Of a stretch of 64,000 nucleotides of DNA, positions 50,658 through 58,262 are shown one piece after another. A model generated the notes under the pieces. The model did not search any database and had not been told where the DNA came from. It was given only the letters and a program-made list of their open reading frames with translations. Positions within the stretch are counted from its first letter, which is position 1; every line of letters begins with the position of its first letter. The position numbers and the translations under genes are program-made. The stretch comes from an uncultured Tenacibaculum sp. (lineage in GTDB: Bacteria; Bacteroidota; Bacteroidia; Flavobacteriales; Flavobacteriaceae). Where the stretch lies: positions 1 through 64,000 of the forward strand of contig NZ_CANMLT010000004.1 of NCBI RefSeq assembly GCF_947498805.1, read 5' to 3'.

Positions 50658-51419
50658 TTAAATAAGCTTATTGTTCGTGGCAAATGAGATCGCTTCCGTT
50701 ATATTGGCCACTTCAAGCTTATCAAATAGTTTTTTTCTATGGAATTTTACAGTATCGGGTGACACAAATATTGTTTCTGCAATTTCATTTATTTTAAATC
50801 CCCTAGCAGAATACTGTAAAATTTCTTTTTCTCTATTTGTTAATTTTATCTTTTCTCTATTACTCCAAAAGTTTCCTTCTAAATCATACGTGAACATATT
50901 ATTATCTCCTTGTTTGTAGATTTTTACATTTCCAGAGTTTTGTTCCGTAGAAAGAGAAATAATACAAATGGCTTTCCAAACTTTACCATCTTTACTTAAA
51001 AACAATGGTGTTAGTTTCTGATTAATTAGTATTGTCTTTTTCTCCTGGTTTTTTAAATTAAAATCGTAAGAGATAGTGTAAAGAAGTCGCTCTTCTATAG
51101 GTAGCTTCTCATAAAAATCAAACCCAGCTGTGTTTATTTTTAATAAAAGATCTAAGTCTGGTTGTGTAACATATTTGAAATAGAAGGCATATCCCATTTC
51201 CTTTACCTCTTCAGCAGTATGACCACATAAAAACAAAGGATTGTCAGAAACATATTCAAACCCTTTCTTTTCGTAATCAATAATATAGATACTTTTATAG
51301 GTAGTCCTAGCAAACGCTTTTATAGGTGCTAGATAATCAGAAGTTTGTTGCAACTCGTTTTCAGAAATATTATTGACTGTATTCTTCGAAGAGAAAAAGT
51401 CATCGATATTCTTGTTCAT
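50658..51419 (-). CDS. LuxR-type transcriptional regulator with PAS-like sensor
   Basis: A 253-residue regulator. Residues about 35-165 look like a PAS-type sensor (SIYIIDYEKKGFEYVSDNPL, then a helical and strand pattern ending KAICIISLS). The C-terminal LuxR/FixJ HTH (about 190-250) is KLTNREKEILQYSARGFKINEIAETI with VSPDTVKFHRKKLFDKLEV. The N-terminus does not match the autoinducer domain of classical LuxR. It is divergent from the LuxI/FeeM-like gene, and lux-box-like sites lie between them, so it is the probable activator of the cluster. Confidence 0.85.
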   Translation of the reverse strand: MNKNIDDFFSSKNTVNNISENELQQTSDYLAPIKAFARTTYKSIYIIDYEKKGFEYVSDNPLFLCGHTAEEVKEMGYAFYFKYVTQPDLDLLLKINTAGFDFYEKLPIEERLLYTISYDFNLKNQEKKTILINQKLTPLFLSKDGKVWKAICIISLSTEQNSGNVKIYKQGDNNMFTYDLEGNFWSNREKIKLTNREKEILQYSARGFKINEIAETIFVSPDTVKFHRKKLFDKLEVANITEAISFATNNKLI

Positions 51420-51479
51420 ATGATATTTTTTGAAGGACTAAGACAAATCTAATAAAAATCTGATAAAGGGAAGGGGAAA

Positions 51480-51538
51480 AACTACACTAAAGTGTAGTTT
51501 TTTGATTTACAAGTACTTAACTACACTTTGGTGTAATG
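51480..51538. promoter_or_regulatory. Twin lux-box-like operators in the divergent region
   Basis: Distal box AACTACACTAAAGTGTAGTT (51480-51499) is a near-perfect 20-bp palindrome. Proximal box AACTACACTTTGGTGTAATG (51519-51538) lies 39 bp later and starts exactly 40 bp before the -7 element TAGTTTTG (51559-51566) of the acyltransferase gene. The distal box also faces a -7 element TAGATTTG for the regulator on the minus strand (51451-51444). Confidence 0.85.
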
Positions 51539-51558
51539 AAAAAGGAAGAGGTCATCGA

Positions 51559-51566
51559 TAGTTTTG
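51559..51566 (+). promoter_or_regulatory. -7 element of the LuxI/FeeM-like gene
   Basis: TAGTTTTG, a perfect TAnnTTTG, 22 bp before the preferred ATG. Confidence 0.75.
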
Positions 51567-51588
51567 GGTGTATAAAACAAAAACTATC

Positions 51589-52275
51589 ATGGCTACTAGA
51601 AACAATTTTTTACAGATGTTACCTTCAAATGAAATTTTAAACTTAGCTGAATTTGTAGTAAGTGAAAACTTCAAGCATCACACAGAAAATGAATTACCAA
51701 GCAACTATCGTTCTGATATAAATTCTATTTATAAAGAAGAACTACGCTTTTTTAATGATTCTCAAATTTATGTTTCTAAAAATTCTCATGGAGCTATTGA
51801 AGGAGCTATTAGAGTTTTAAAATGGAATTATGCTGATGTTTTACCAATAGAGAAGATTTTTGGAATTAATCCATTACATGTAGTAGGGATGTCGCCATTA
51901 AAATCTATTTGGCACATAGGAAGGTTTGCCATTAAAAAAGAAGCAAGTGATCTTAATCTTTTTAAGAAACTAATGGTTTGCGCTATTGCTCCTATTTGTG
52001 AAAGAGAGAACTCAGTAGCCTTTGCAGAGTGTGATAGTAAATTATTAAGAGTTCTTAAAGCTTTAGGTATAGGAGCTACTGTAGTAGGAGAATCTATTAA
52101 CTACTTAGGATCAGAAACAATTCCTGTATGTATGACTTATGAAGGATTAATCGGTTTTTACAATAGAAACAAGCATTTAGTATCTGATGAATTAAGGTTA
52201 AATACTCAAAACTCTTTAAACCTACCCGAAAGTGTAGTTTTTAATAATCAGGACTTTAACTACACTTTAGTGTAA
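51589..52275 (+). CDS. LuxI/FeeM-like N-acyltransferase
   Basis: A 228-residue protein from the ATG at 51589; an in-frame GTG seven codons earlier lies closer to the promoter and is less likely. It fits the acyl-homoserine lactone synthase/N-acyl amino acid synthase branch of the GNAT superfamily: SHGAIEGAIRVLKWN near 80-95, the IWHIGRFAI motif corresponding to the WELSRFAV region of LuxI enzymes, and a C-terminal CoA/ACP-binding fold. It probably moves a fatty acyl group from acyl-ACP to an amine, either of a signal molecule or of the peptide product. It is next to a LuxR-type gene under lux-box-like control. Confidence 0.7.
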   Translation: MATRNNFLQMLPSNEILNLAEFVVSENFKHHTENELPSNYRSDINSIYKEELRFFNDSQIYVSKNSHGAIEGAIRVLKWNYADVLPIEKIFGINPLHVVGMSPLKSIWHIGRFAIKKEASDLNLFKKLMVCAIAPICERENSVAFAECDSKLLRVLKALGIGATVVGESINYLGSETIPVCMTYEGLIGFYNRNKHLVSDELRLNTQNSLNLPESVVFNNQDFNYTLV

Positions 52276-52277
52276 TT
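52220..52277 (+). promoter_or_regulatory. Twin lux-box-like operators of the radical SAM gene
   Basis: Within the end of the acyltransferase gene, box ACCTACCCGAAAGTGTAGTT (52220-52239) is followed 38 bp later by AACTACACTTTAGTGTAATT (52258-52277). The second starts exactly 40 bp before -7 element TAATTTTG (52298-52305). Confidence 0.85.
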
Positions 52278-52297
52278 CAAATAGCTGACTTAGCTCT

Positions 52298-52305
52298 TAA
52301 TTTTG
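52298..52305 (+). promoter_or_regulatory. -7 element of the radical SAM gene
   Basis: TAATTTTG, a perfect TAnnTTTG, 51 bp before the ATG of the radical SAM gene. Confidence 0.75.
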
Positions 52306-52356
52306 AAACCAGAAGCAATTCTTTAAACCAATAAAAACAATACTAACTTTTTAATT

Positions 52357-53736
52357 ATGAAATACAAAATATCTCAATATATCGTAACCTCAGAACCTAT
52401 TATAAACGACAAGTACAGGTTATTGTATTCAACCGTATCTACTAAGTTGTTATTGTTAAAAATAGAAGACCATTTAAGATTGATTAATAGAGCTTTTGAT
52501 GAACTTGATCAAGATGTATTACAAAATCTAATTGATGCAAAGCTTATTGTTGACAAAGATTTTAACGAATTAAAGTCAATAATTGATGAGAACAAGAAGG
52601 TTATTGCTGACGACAAGACGTTGTTTCAAGTAATTTCTCCTTCTGCAAATTGCCAGTTAGGTTGTGATTATTGCGGTCAAGTTCACTCAAAGGACACACT
52701 TACAGATGATTTAAGTGATAAAATCTTAAAAAGAATAACACATAACGTTGGTTTAAAAGATTACAAAGGATTGTTTATTGGATGGTTTGGAGCAGAACCT
52801 TTAATGGGCTTAAAAAATATTAGAGCGCTATCGAAAGAGTTTTTAAAACTATCAGAAGAAAGAGGATTAAAATATTCTGCTAAAATGGTAACAAACGGAT
52901 TAAGTTTAAAGAAACCAATCTTTTTTGACCTAGTAGAAAATCATAAAGTAAAAAACTTCGAAATAACCTTAGATGGTACAGAAAAACACCATGATTTAAG
53001 AAGGCATACAAAACTTAAACAGAAAACATTTGACTTAATTTTTAGAAACTTAAAGGAGATTGTTAATGACGAAAGGTTTGATGATTTAAATGTTGACATC
53101 GTTGTAAGATGTAATGTAGATCAATCAAATTACATGAGCACATTTGACCTCATGGAATTATTAGACAACGAAAACATCCTTAATAAAATTTCTTTCTACA
53201 CAGCGCCTATACATTCATGGGGTAATGATGCACATTTAAAATCGCTGTCTTTAGATGAGTATGCACAGTTCCAGATAAAAGAGTTTATAGCACTTATGAA
53301 TCGTAAACATGAGTTTGCAATCATACCAGGAAAGAAGACTCATATTGTGTGTACAAGTTTAAAAGAAAACGCCGAGGTGTTTGATGCTAATGGAGATGTA
53401 TACAACTGTACAGAGATTTCTCAAGTTCCTGCATACGAAAACGATGACTTCTTCAAGGTTGCAAAATTATATGATGAATCGTACTCAAACAAAAAGAGAC
53501 CTTATTCAGAATGGAATGATGAGGTACTCAATGGAGATTTCCCATGTGCTGGTTGTAAAATATTACCTATTTGTGGAGGAGCTTGTCCTAAGCTATGGAA
53601 AGAAAATATCTCACCGTGCCCTGCTATTAAATACAATATAGAAGAAAGATTACTACTAGAGTTTTATAAAAACAAAGACAAGTATGTGAGTAAAAAGGAT
53701 ACTCAAGAAAAAACAGTGGTTGCTGAAGCTGTGTAA
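52357..53736 (+). CDS. SPASM-domain radical SAM peptide maturase
   Basis: A 459-residue radical SAM enzyme. The N-terminal ~80 residues resemble the PqqD/RRE-like region that grips leader peptides. The SAM cluster motif CQLGCDYC (CxxxCxxC) is near residue 107, with the GWFGAEP loop after it. The C-terminal SPASM region has Cys residues in IVCTSL, VYNCTE, FPCAGCKILPICGGACPK and ISPCPA, which hold auxiliary Fe-S clusters. Such enzymes make thioether, C-C or epimerised links in RiPPs. It lies 130 bp upstream of four precursor peptides, so these are its likely substrates. Confidence 0.92.
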   Translation: MKYKISQYIVTSEPIINDKYRLLYSTVSTKLLLLKIEDHLRLINRAFDELDQDVLQNLIDAKLIVDKDFNELKSIIDENKKVIADDKTLFQVISPSANCQLGCDYCGQVHSKDTLTDDLSDKILKRITHNVGLKDYKGLFIGWFGAEPLMGLKNIRALSKEFLKLSEERGLKYSAKMVTNGLSLKKPIFFDLVENHKVKNFEITLDGTEKHHDLRRHTKLKQKTFDLIFRNLKEIVNDERFDDLNVDIVVRCNVDQSNYMSTFDLMELLDNENILNKISFYTAPIHSWGNDAHLKSLSLDEYAQFQIKEFIALMNRKHEFAIIPGKKTHIVCTSLKENAEVFDANGDVYNCTEISQVPAYENDDFFKVAKLYDESYSNKKRPYSEWNDEVLNGDFPCAGCKILPICGGACPKLWKENISPCPAIKYNIEERLLLEFYKNKDKYVSKKDTQEKTVVAEAV

Positions 53737-53814
53737 AAAAGAGAAATAGGTAACCCATTCAACTTCATTCTTGTCAGAGTAAATATCAACAAACGGTATT
53801 GCATAGAATTTATA

Positions 53815-53867
53815 TGGAGAAAGGTGAAAATCCAAAAAAGAGTAGCCAAAACTTTAAAACTATCAAA
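53815..53867 (+). promoter_or_regulatory. Conserved 5' leader of the precursor peptide genes
   Basis: GGTGAAAATCC, a short A-rich link and GAGTAGCCAAAACTTTAAAA, ending right at the ATG, occur before each of the four CCC-type precursor genes (also ending at 54086, 54318 and 54556). The bases GGT can pair with GCC. It may be a translation-control or stability element; it only partly resembles a cobalamin riboswitch core. Confidence 0.65.
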
Positions 53868-54002
53868 ATGAAAGATTTGAAAGAATTCAAAACAGAATTA
53901 GATGTAATCGAATTAGAAGAGCGTCTAGAAATGGTAAACATCGCAGCTCAAGAAGTAGAGTCAGGATCAAATACTGTTTGCTGTTGTAGTGATCCAAAGT
54001 AA
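53868..54002 (+). CDS. RiPP precursor peptide 1
   Basis: A 44-residue peptide from the ATG at 53868 (a longer frame upstream runs through the conserved leader and is not used). Leader part: MKDLKEFKTELDVIELEERL, then EMVNIAAQEVESGS; core end: NTVCCCSDPK, with three consecutive cysteines. The acidic helical leader fits recognition by the PqqD-like domains of the neighbouring enzymes. Peptide 2 has the identical 44 residues. The Cys triplet is the likely site of radical SAM-made cross-links. Confidence 0.8.
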   Translation: MKDLKEFKTELDVIELEERLEMVNIAAQEVESGSNTVCCCSDPK

Positions 54003-54009
54003 TTTGGAT

Positions 54010-54030
54010 AAACACTTTAGGGTGTAATTA
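54010..54030 (+). repeat. Short palindrome after precursor 1
   Basis: AAACACTTTAGGGTGTAATT; related hairpins occur after precursor 2 (ACACTTCAAAGTGT, 54242-54255) and precursor 3 (ACACTGTATAGTGT, 54477-54490). They share half-sites with the lux-box-like motif but have a wider spacer. They may act as mRNA-stabilising or processing hairpins. Confidence 0.55.
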
Positions 54031-54086
54031 ATTAGGGAGGAAGGTGAAAATCCGAAAAGAGTAGCCAAAACTTTAAAACTATCAAA

Positions 54087-54221
54087 ATGAAAGATTTAAA
54101 AGAATTCAAAACAGAATTAGATGTAATCGAATTAGAAGAGCGTCTAGAAATGGTAAACATCGCAGCTCAAGAAGTAGAGTCAGGATCAAATACTGTTTGC
54201 TGTTGTAGTGATCCAAAGTAA
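54087..54221 (+). CDS. RiPP precursor peptide 2 (identical to peptide 1)
   Basis: A 44-residue peptide identical to peptide 1, including the core end VCCCSDPK. The 219-bp repeat unit, including leader and spacer, is nearly identical as well, indicating a recent tandem duplication. It is preceded by the conserved GGTGAAAATCC leader. Confidence 0.8.
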   Translation: MKDLKEFKTELDVIELEERLEMVNIAAQEVESGSNTVCCCSDPK

Positions 54222-54318
54222 TTTGGATAGTTAACAAAGAAACACTTCAAAGTGTAATTAATTAGGAGCAAGGTGAAAATCCGAAAATAGAGTAGCCAAA
54301 ACTTTAAAACAATTAAAA

Positions 54319-54456
54319 ATGAAAGATTTAAAAAACGTAAAAGAAGAATTAAATGTAATCGAATTAGAAGACCGTTTAGAAATGGTAAATGTTGCTGCGG
54401 CTGATGCAGTTGAAGCAGGAAGTAACGGAGTTTGCTGTTGTAGTGATCCTCAATAA
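54319..54456 (+). CDS. RiPP precursor peptide 3
   Basis: A 45-residue peptide: leader MKDLKNVKEELNVIELEDRL, then EMVNVAAADAVEAG and core SNGVCCCSDPQ. It differs from peptides 1 and 2 at about a third of positions, mainly before the core, while VIELE-RLEMVN and VCCCSDP are kept. These two blocks therefore mark the enzyme recognition part and the modified part. Confidence 0.8.
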   Translation: MKDLKNVKEELNVIELEDRLEMVNVAAADAVEAGSNGVCCCSDPQ

Positions 54457-54556
54457 TATAAGTTATTGAGAACAGAACACTGTATAGTGTGATTACATAG
54501 GGGAATAAGGTGAAAACCCTAAAAATAGAGTAACCAAAACTTTAAAAATTATAAAA

Positions 54557-54694
54557 ATGAAAGATTTAAAAAACTTAAAAGAAGAATTAAATGTAATTGA
54601 ATTAGAAGAGCGTTTAGAAATGGTAAATGTTTCTTCAGTTGATGAAGTAAGTGACGGAGGAAACGGAGTTTGCTGTTGTAGTGACCCTGCTTAA
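54557..54694 (+). CDS. RiPP precursor peptide 4
   Basis: A 45-residue peptide: leader MKDLKNLKEELNVIELEERL, then EMVNVSSVDEVSDG and core GNGVCCCSDPA. It is the most diverged of the four CCC-type peptides in the region just before the core. A strong hairpin 10 bp after its stop ends the precursor message. Confidence 0.8.
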   Translation: MKDLKNLKEELNVIELEERLEMVNVSSVDEVSDGGNGVCCCSDPA

Positions 54695-54704
54695 TCATAG
54701 TTTA

Positions 54705-54737
54705 TTATGTGGCATTAATCCGTTTAATGCCACATAA
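54705..54737 (+). terminator. Strong hairpin after precursor 4
   Basis: TTATGTGGCATTAA-TCCGT-TTAATGCCACATAA, a perfect 14-bp stem. It is followed by AACTAAACTTTTCTT and not by a clean T run; it may terminate most transcripts and protect the precursor message from decay. Confidence 0.75.
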
Positions 54738-54851
54738 ACTAAACTTTTCTTAAACAAACCAAATTATTAATTCTTGTAGCTAATACTAACCAATGGTAAA
54801 GACTAGTATTAAAATTATATAAAATGCTACTGTAATTTAAACTTATTTAAA

Positions 54852-55001
54852 ATGAATAAAATAGAACAATTAAAGAAGGAATTTGAAATCACACAATTAG
54901 AAGATCGTTTAGAAATGGTCGTTTTTACAGATGTACAAGATGTTGAAGGAGAAGATACAGGACTTTGTAGCTGTTGTGGTATCTCTGGTTCGTCAAACTA
55001 G
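54852..55001 (+). CDS. RiPP precursor peptide 5 (variant core)
   Basis: A 49-residue peptide: MNKIEQLKKEFEITQLEDRL, then EMVVFTDVQDVEGE and core DTGLCSCCGISGSSN. It keeps the leader signature (xLEDRLEMV) but has a CSCC core and a Gly/Ser tail, and lacks the conserved GGTGAAAATCC leader in its mRNA. It is directly upstream of the protease gene and may be made at a different level or give a second product. Confidence 0.75.
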   Translation: MNKIEQLKKEFEITQLEDRLEMVVFTDVQDVEGEDTGLCSCCGISGSSN

Positions 55002-55069
55002 TTTCAAACTAAGTTATAGAATGGAACCAGTACTATAGAAAATTAAATGATTAAAAAATTAAAGAGAAG

Positions 55070-56251
55070 ATGATTGATTCTAGTATTACTTATAAAGAAA
55101 TAGAAAAGTTTGTAAACGATTCTAAATTAATACATAATGATGAAAAATATATTCTAGTTTATTTAGATAAAATATATTACATAAGAGAGTTTCTTTTTGA
55201 TTTTTTCAATACGATAAAACGAGAAAATTATAGTACAGCAGTTCAAAAGATAAAATCAGATCAAAATCTCTCAGAAGAAGAAGTCACTGTTTTAAATGAA
55301 TCGGTAGTTTCATTAGTTAGTGAGTTTCTCGAAGAGAAGGAGGAAAAAAAGTATATAAAATTTTCAATTCCGCTTATTAAAGAACCTTTGGTAAATAAGG
55401 TTTCAGACAAACTAAAGTTTTTGTTTAAAGATACCATTTTGTACACTTTATTAATAATTTCTTCAGCAGTAATAAGCTCAGTGTTTTTCTTTGATGTTTT
55501 CAATTTTAAAATATTAGAAATATCATCAAACAATACAACATTTAGTTTAATTGTAATTTTATCGATCTTACTTTTTCATGAATTCGGACATGCAGCAGCT
55601 TCCTCATATTTTAATATAAGGCCTAAAGAAATAGGATTTGGTTTTTACTTGATCTTTCCTGTATTCTTTGCAAACGTTTCTAAGATATGGGTACTTAAGA
55701 AGAAGGAACGAATATTGGTGAATTTAGGAGGTATTTATTTTCAGTTAATAGTTAACAATGTTTTATTCCTTTTGTTATTTCTATTCCCATCGAATAGTAG
55801 TTTCATATTAGGTATAATGAAAATAAATGTTTTCGTAGCGCTGTATTCTTTAACACCTTTTATAAGAAACGATGGATACTGGGTTTTTTCAGATTTCTTT
55901 GATATACAAAACCTTAACAAGAAAGCAAATTCATTTCCATATTTACTATATGTGTATTTGTTTAAAAATGAGCGAGAAAGTTTGTCAATTCCGCTAGTGC
56001 TTTACAGTATAGGAAACTATATTTTCCTTTATCTAATTATTTCCAAGTTTATCATTGGAGCTCCACAAATCTTTCATGAGTTATTTGCGCTTTACGAGCA
56101 CAATAGTATCAATGAAATAGTGACTAATCATTTTGAAATTCTCTTTAAGGTATTAATCACAGTTTTCTTTCTATATCTAATTGCAAAATCAATAGTTACT
56201 TGGATGAAAGACTATATCAATCGAGAACCGGATAAAGTTATACAACATTAG
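55070..56251 (+). CDS. M50-like intramembrane metalloprotease
   Basis: A 393-residue membrane protein. The HExxH zinc site is in ILLFHEFGHAAASSYF near residue 168, and the third ligand region is TPFIRNDGYWVFSDFF near 265, typical of site-2-protease-like (M50) enzymes in RiPP clusters, such as YydH of epipeptide loci. About seven hydrophobic helices surround them; the N-terminal ~120 residues are soluble. It probably removes leaders or frees the product at the membrane. Confidence 0.82.
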   Translation: MIDSSITYKEIEKFVNDSKLIHNDEKYILVYLDKIYYIREFLFDFFNTIKRENYSTAVQKIKSDQNLSEEEVTVLNESVVSLVSEFLEEKEEKKYIKFSIPLIKEPLVNKVSDKLKFLFKDTILYTLLIISSAVISSVFFFDVFNFKILEISSNNTTFSLIVILSILLFHEFGHAAASSYFNIRPKEIGFGFYLIFPVFFANVSKIWVLKKKERILVNLGGIYFQLIVNNVLFLLLFLFPSNSSFILGIMKINVFVALYSLTPFIRNDGYWVFSDFFDIQNLNKKANSFPYLLYVYLFKNERESLSIPLVLYSIGNYIFLYLIISKFIIGAPQIFHELFALYEHNSINEIVTNHFEILFKVLITVFFLYLIAKSIVTWMKDYINREPDKVIQH

Positions 56252-56270
56252 ATTATTCAAAACAGACATT

Positions 56271-57410
56271 ATGAAAACACAATATTTACAAAAAATAGAT
56301 GAGGTTGTAGAAAACACCTCCAAAAGGATAGCAAGTTTAACAGAGCTTGATTCGGTTGAAAGACTTAATTTCTTAAGATTTAAATCAGCTTTAAACTTTA
56401 TTCATCCAGACATAAACGTTACTACAGATGTTTATAAAACATATCTTTTAAATAGAGAACTCTCAAATTTAGAGGTAGATTACCTTCACTTATTAGAGAA
56501 AAACGGTTTCTCTGAGATGTTAGGAAATCCAGATTTTAGCAGAGAAAGAACAATATACTGTTCTTACCATATGGGATCTTATTTATCTATAGGATACTAT
56601 TTGATTAAGAACAATATCAATTTTACCATCGTAATAGGGGCGGATGATTTTGATAATAAAAAAGAGATGTTCATGAATTCCTATTATAATATTCTAGGTG
56701 AAGTGGAAGGATCTACTTCTAAAATGGATATTATCAATGGTCAGAATAAGAACTCAATCATTTCAATGATTAAAAAAGTAAAGAGCGGAGAAAGCTTACT
56801 TTTTTATATAGATGGAAGTAAAGGGCTTAAAGAATTTTCACATGAAGATGATAACCTGGTAGAAATAACCCTATTAAAATCGAAACTATTTTCGAGAAAA
56901 GGAATCTCATTTCTTTCACATTACTTAAAAATACCAATTGTACCAGTTATTTCTTATAGAGCTAACCACGATGAAATTAAAGTGAAATTCTTGGATGCAA
57001 TAGAACCTTTTGGAGAAAGACAAGAATATTGTTCTGTAGCAACACAAACCATTTGGGATAATTTCTCAGAAATCTTCTTGAAATATCCATTGCAATGGGA
57101 GTCAATTTACTTTATGCATCAATTTAAGGCACCAGTTCCTTTATTAAGACCGAAGTATTTAAAAGCTTCAGAGATCTATACTTTCAATGCAAATAGATAT
57201 GATTTTTATATCAATGAGAACAACAAAGTAATTTTTGATAATACCAGAGGGAAATCTATCCGATTATCTAACGGTTATATTGATTTCTTATATAAAATTC
57301 ATGCAAATGAAATTAGTCTTGAGGGGAATGAAGTAAAAGAAATTATTAAAAACGAAGAGTCTATCAATGCTCTAATTGATAACGAGTTTTTGGTAAGTAA
57401 CACAAAATAA
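56271..57410 (+). CDS. LpxL/HtrB-like acyltransferase with PqqD-like tail
   Basis: A 379-residue protein. The central part resembles lysophospholipid/lipid A acyltransferases: SYHMGSYLSIGYYLIKNN (His of the H-x4-D/E-type motif near residue 99), the FYIDGSKG segment, and FSRKGISFLSHYLKIPIVPV. The last ~70 residues (YDFYINENNKVIFDNTRGKS, then IDFLYKIH and ALIDNEFLV) resemble a PqqD/RRE peptide-binding domain. Joined together they suggest an enzyme that acylates the leader-bearing precursor peptide. No membrane helix is obvious. The fusion assignment is by pattern only. Confidence 0.62.
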   Translation: MKTQYLQKIDEVVENTSKRIASLTELDSVERLNFLRFKSALNFIHPDINVTTDVYKTYLLNRELSNLEVDYLHLLEKNGFSEMLGNPDFSRERTIYCSYHMGSYLSIGYYLIKNNINFTIVIGADDFDNKKEMFMNSYYNILGEVEGSTSKMDIINGQNKNSIISMIKKVKSGESLLFYIDGSKGLKEFSHEDDNLVEITLLKSKLFSRKGISFLSHYLKIPIVPVISYRANHDEIKVKFLDAIEPFGERQEYCSVATQTIWDNFSEIFLKYPLQWESIYFMHQFKAPVPLLRPKYLKASEIYTFNANRYDFYINENNKVIFDNTRGKSIRLSNGYIDFLYKIHANEISLEGNEVKEIIKNEESINALIDNEFLVSNTK

Positions 57411-57419
57411 CTAATTATC

Positions 57420-58262
57420 ATGAGCGAGAATTATTTCAATCTTTTAAAAGATTATCTAAAAAAATCTAGTACTAGCGAAGCGTATAAAACAATACTAGAT
57501 ATGGATGTTCTGTATTCTAAAGTGTTTTTATCGAGCAAAGAAAAGAACTTAGATAATGCAGTATCAGCACTAAATAAGGCTGAAGACGTATTTAACTTCT
57601 CTGTAAAAGGAACAAGTATTGAAGACCATGTAAACATTATAAGGTTGCCTATTATAGCTTACCTGTACTTTAAATTAGATAAATATAAAGAAGCTCATGT
57701 ATACTTAGAAAATTCAATAGAAGCATCATTGGTTCTTGAACAAAAAAACGAATCTTTTTTACTGGAGATGTATCGAATTCAGCAGTATCATAATAATGCT
57801 CGAATTTTCTTCAGAAAAAAGGATTATGATCACTGGACGTATGAGATGAATGCAACATTAATTGAGTTGCTAAACAATAAAAGATCCTTAAACGATCAAG
57901 AAGCACAGGTTTTTATAGGGATGGTAGATCAATTGATAAATGAAGCTATCAAATTTAGTGGGATCGTAAAGGAAGAAAAGTATCTAGAAAAGATATTGAG
58001 TAATCTACATTTTGAAAATAAACTTTTCGAAACCAATGATAGCTTACAAAAGATTAAGGAGTGGTGTACTATAAAAAGCCATGTGTTTAATAGTCAGTTA
58101 GAAGTATTGAATGAGCCTAACAATATTGAAAATATAATATCTGATAGTAAGATTCATAACGCATATAAAAAGTCATTGATAATAAGCATTGCTCCTTATT
58201 TAAAAGATGATGTGTTTTTAAAGTATTTAAATGTTTTAAGAAATAAAAGATTAGCATGTTAA
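57420..58262 (+). CDS. Unknown helical protein of the RiPP cluster
   Basis: A 280-residue soluble, almost wholly helical protein with TPR-like spacing (KYKEAHVYLENSIEASLVLE). No enzyme motif is seen. It overlaps the ABC ATPase gene by 7 bp, so it is translated with the export genes. It may hold the enzymes together or regulate the system. Confidence 0.55.
   Translation: MSENYFNLLKDYLKKSSTSEAYKTILDMDVLYSKVFLSSKEKNLDNAVSALNKAEDVFNFSVKGTSIEDHVNIIRLPIIAYLYFKLDKYKEAHVYLENSIEASLVLEQKNESFLLEMYRIQQYHNNARIFFRKKDYDHWTYEMNATLIELLNNKRSLNDQEAQVFIGMVDQLINEAIKFSGIVKEEKYLEKILSNLHFENKLFETNDSLQKIKEWCTIKSHVFNSQLEVLNEPNNIENIISDSKIHNAYKKSLIISIAPYLKDDVFLKYLNVLRNKRLAC

Noticed and set aside
50658..51419. Classical acyl-homoserine-lactone LuxR receptor
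   Set aside because: The N-terminal region has a PAS-like pattern and lacks the autoinducer-binding domain signature; only the DNA-binding part is LuxR-type.
53815..53867. Cobalamin riboswitch before the precursor genes
   Set aside because: GGTGAAAATCC looks like part of the B12 box, but the other conserved riboswitch elements are missing and the region is only ~55 nt.
53799..53867. Longer N-terminus for precursor peptide 1
   Set aside because: The extension is the translated conserved mRNA leader; copies 2 to 4 have no such open extension.
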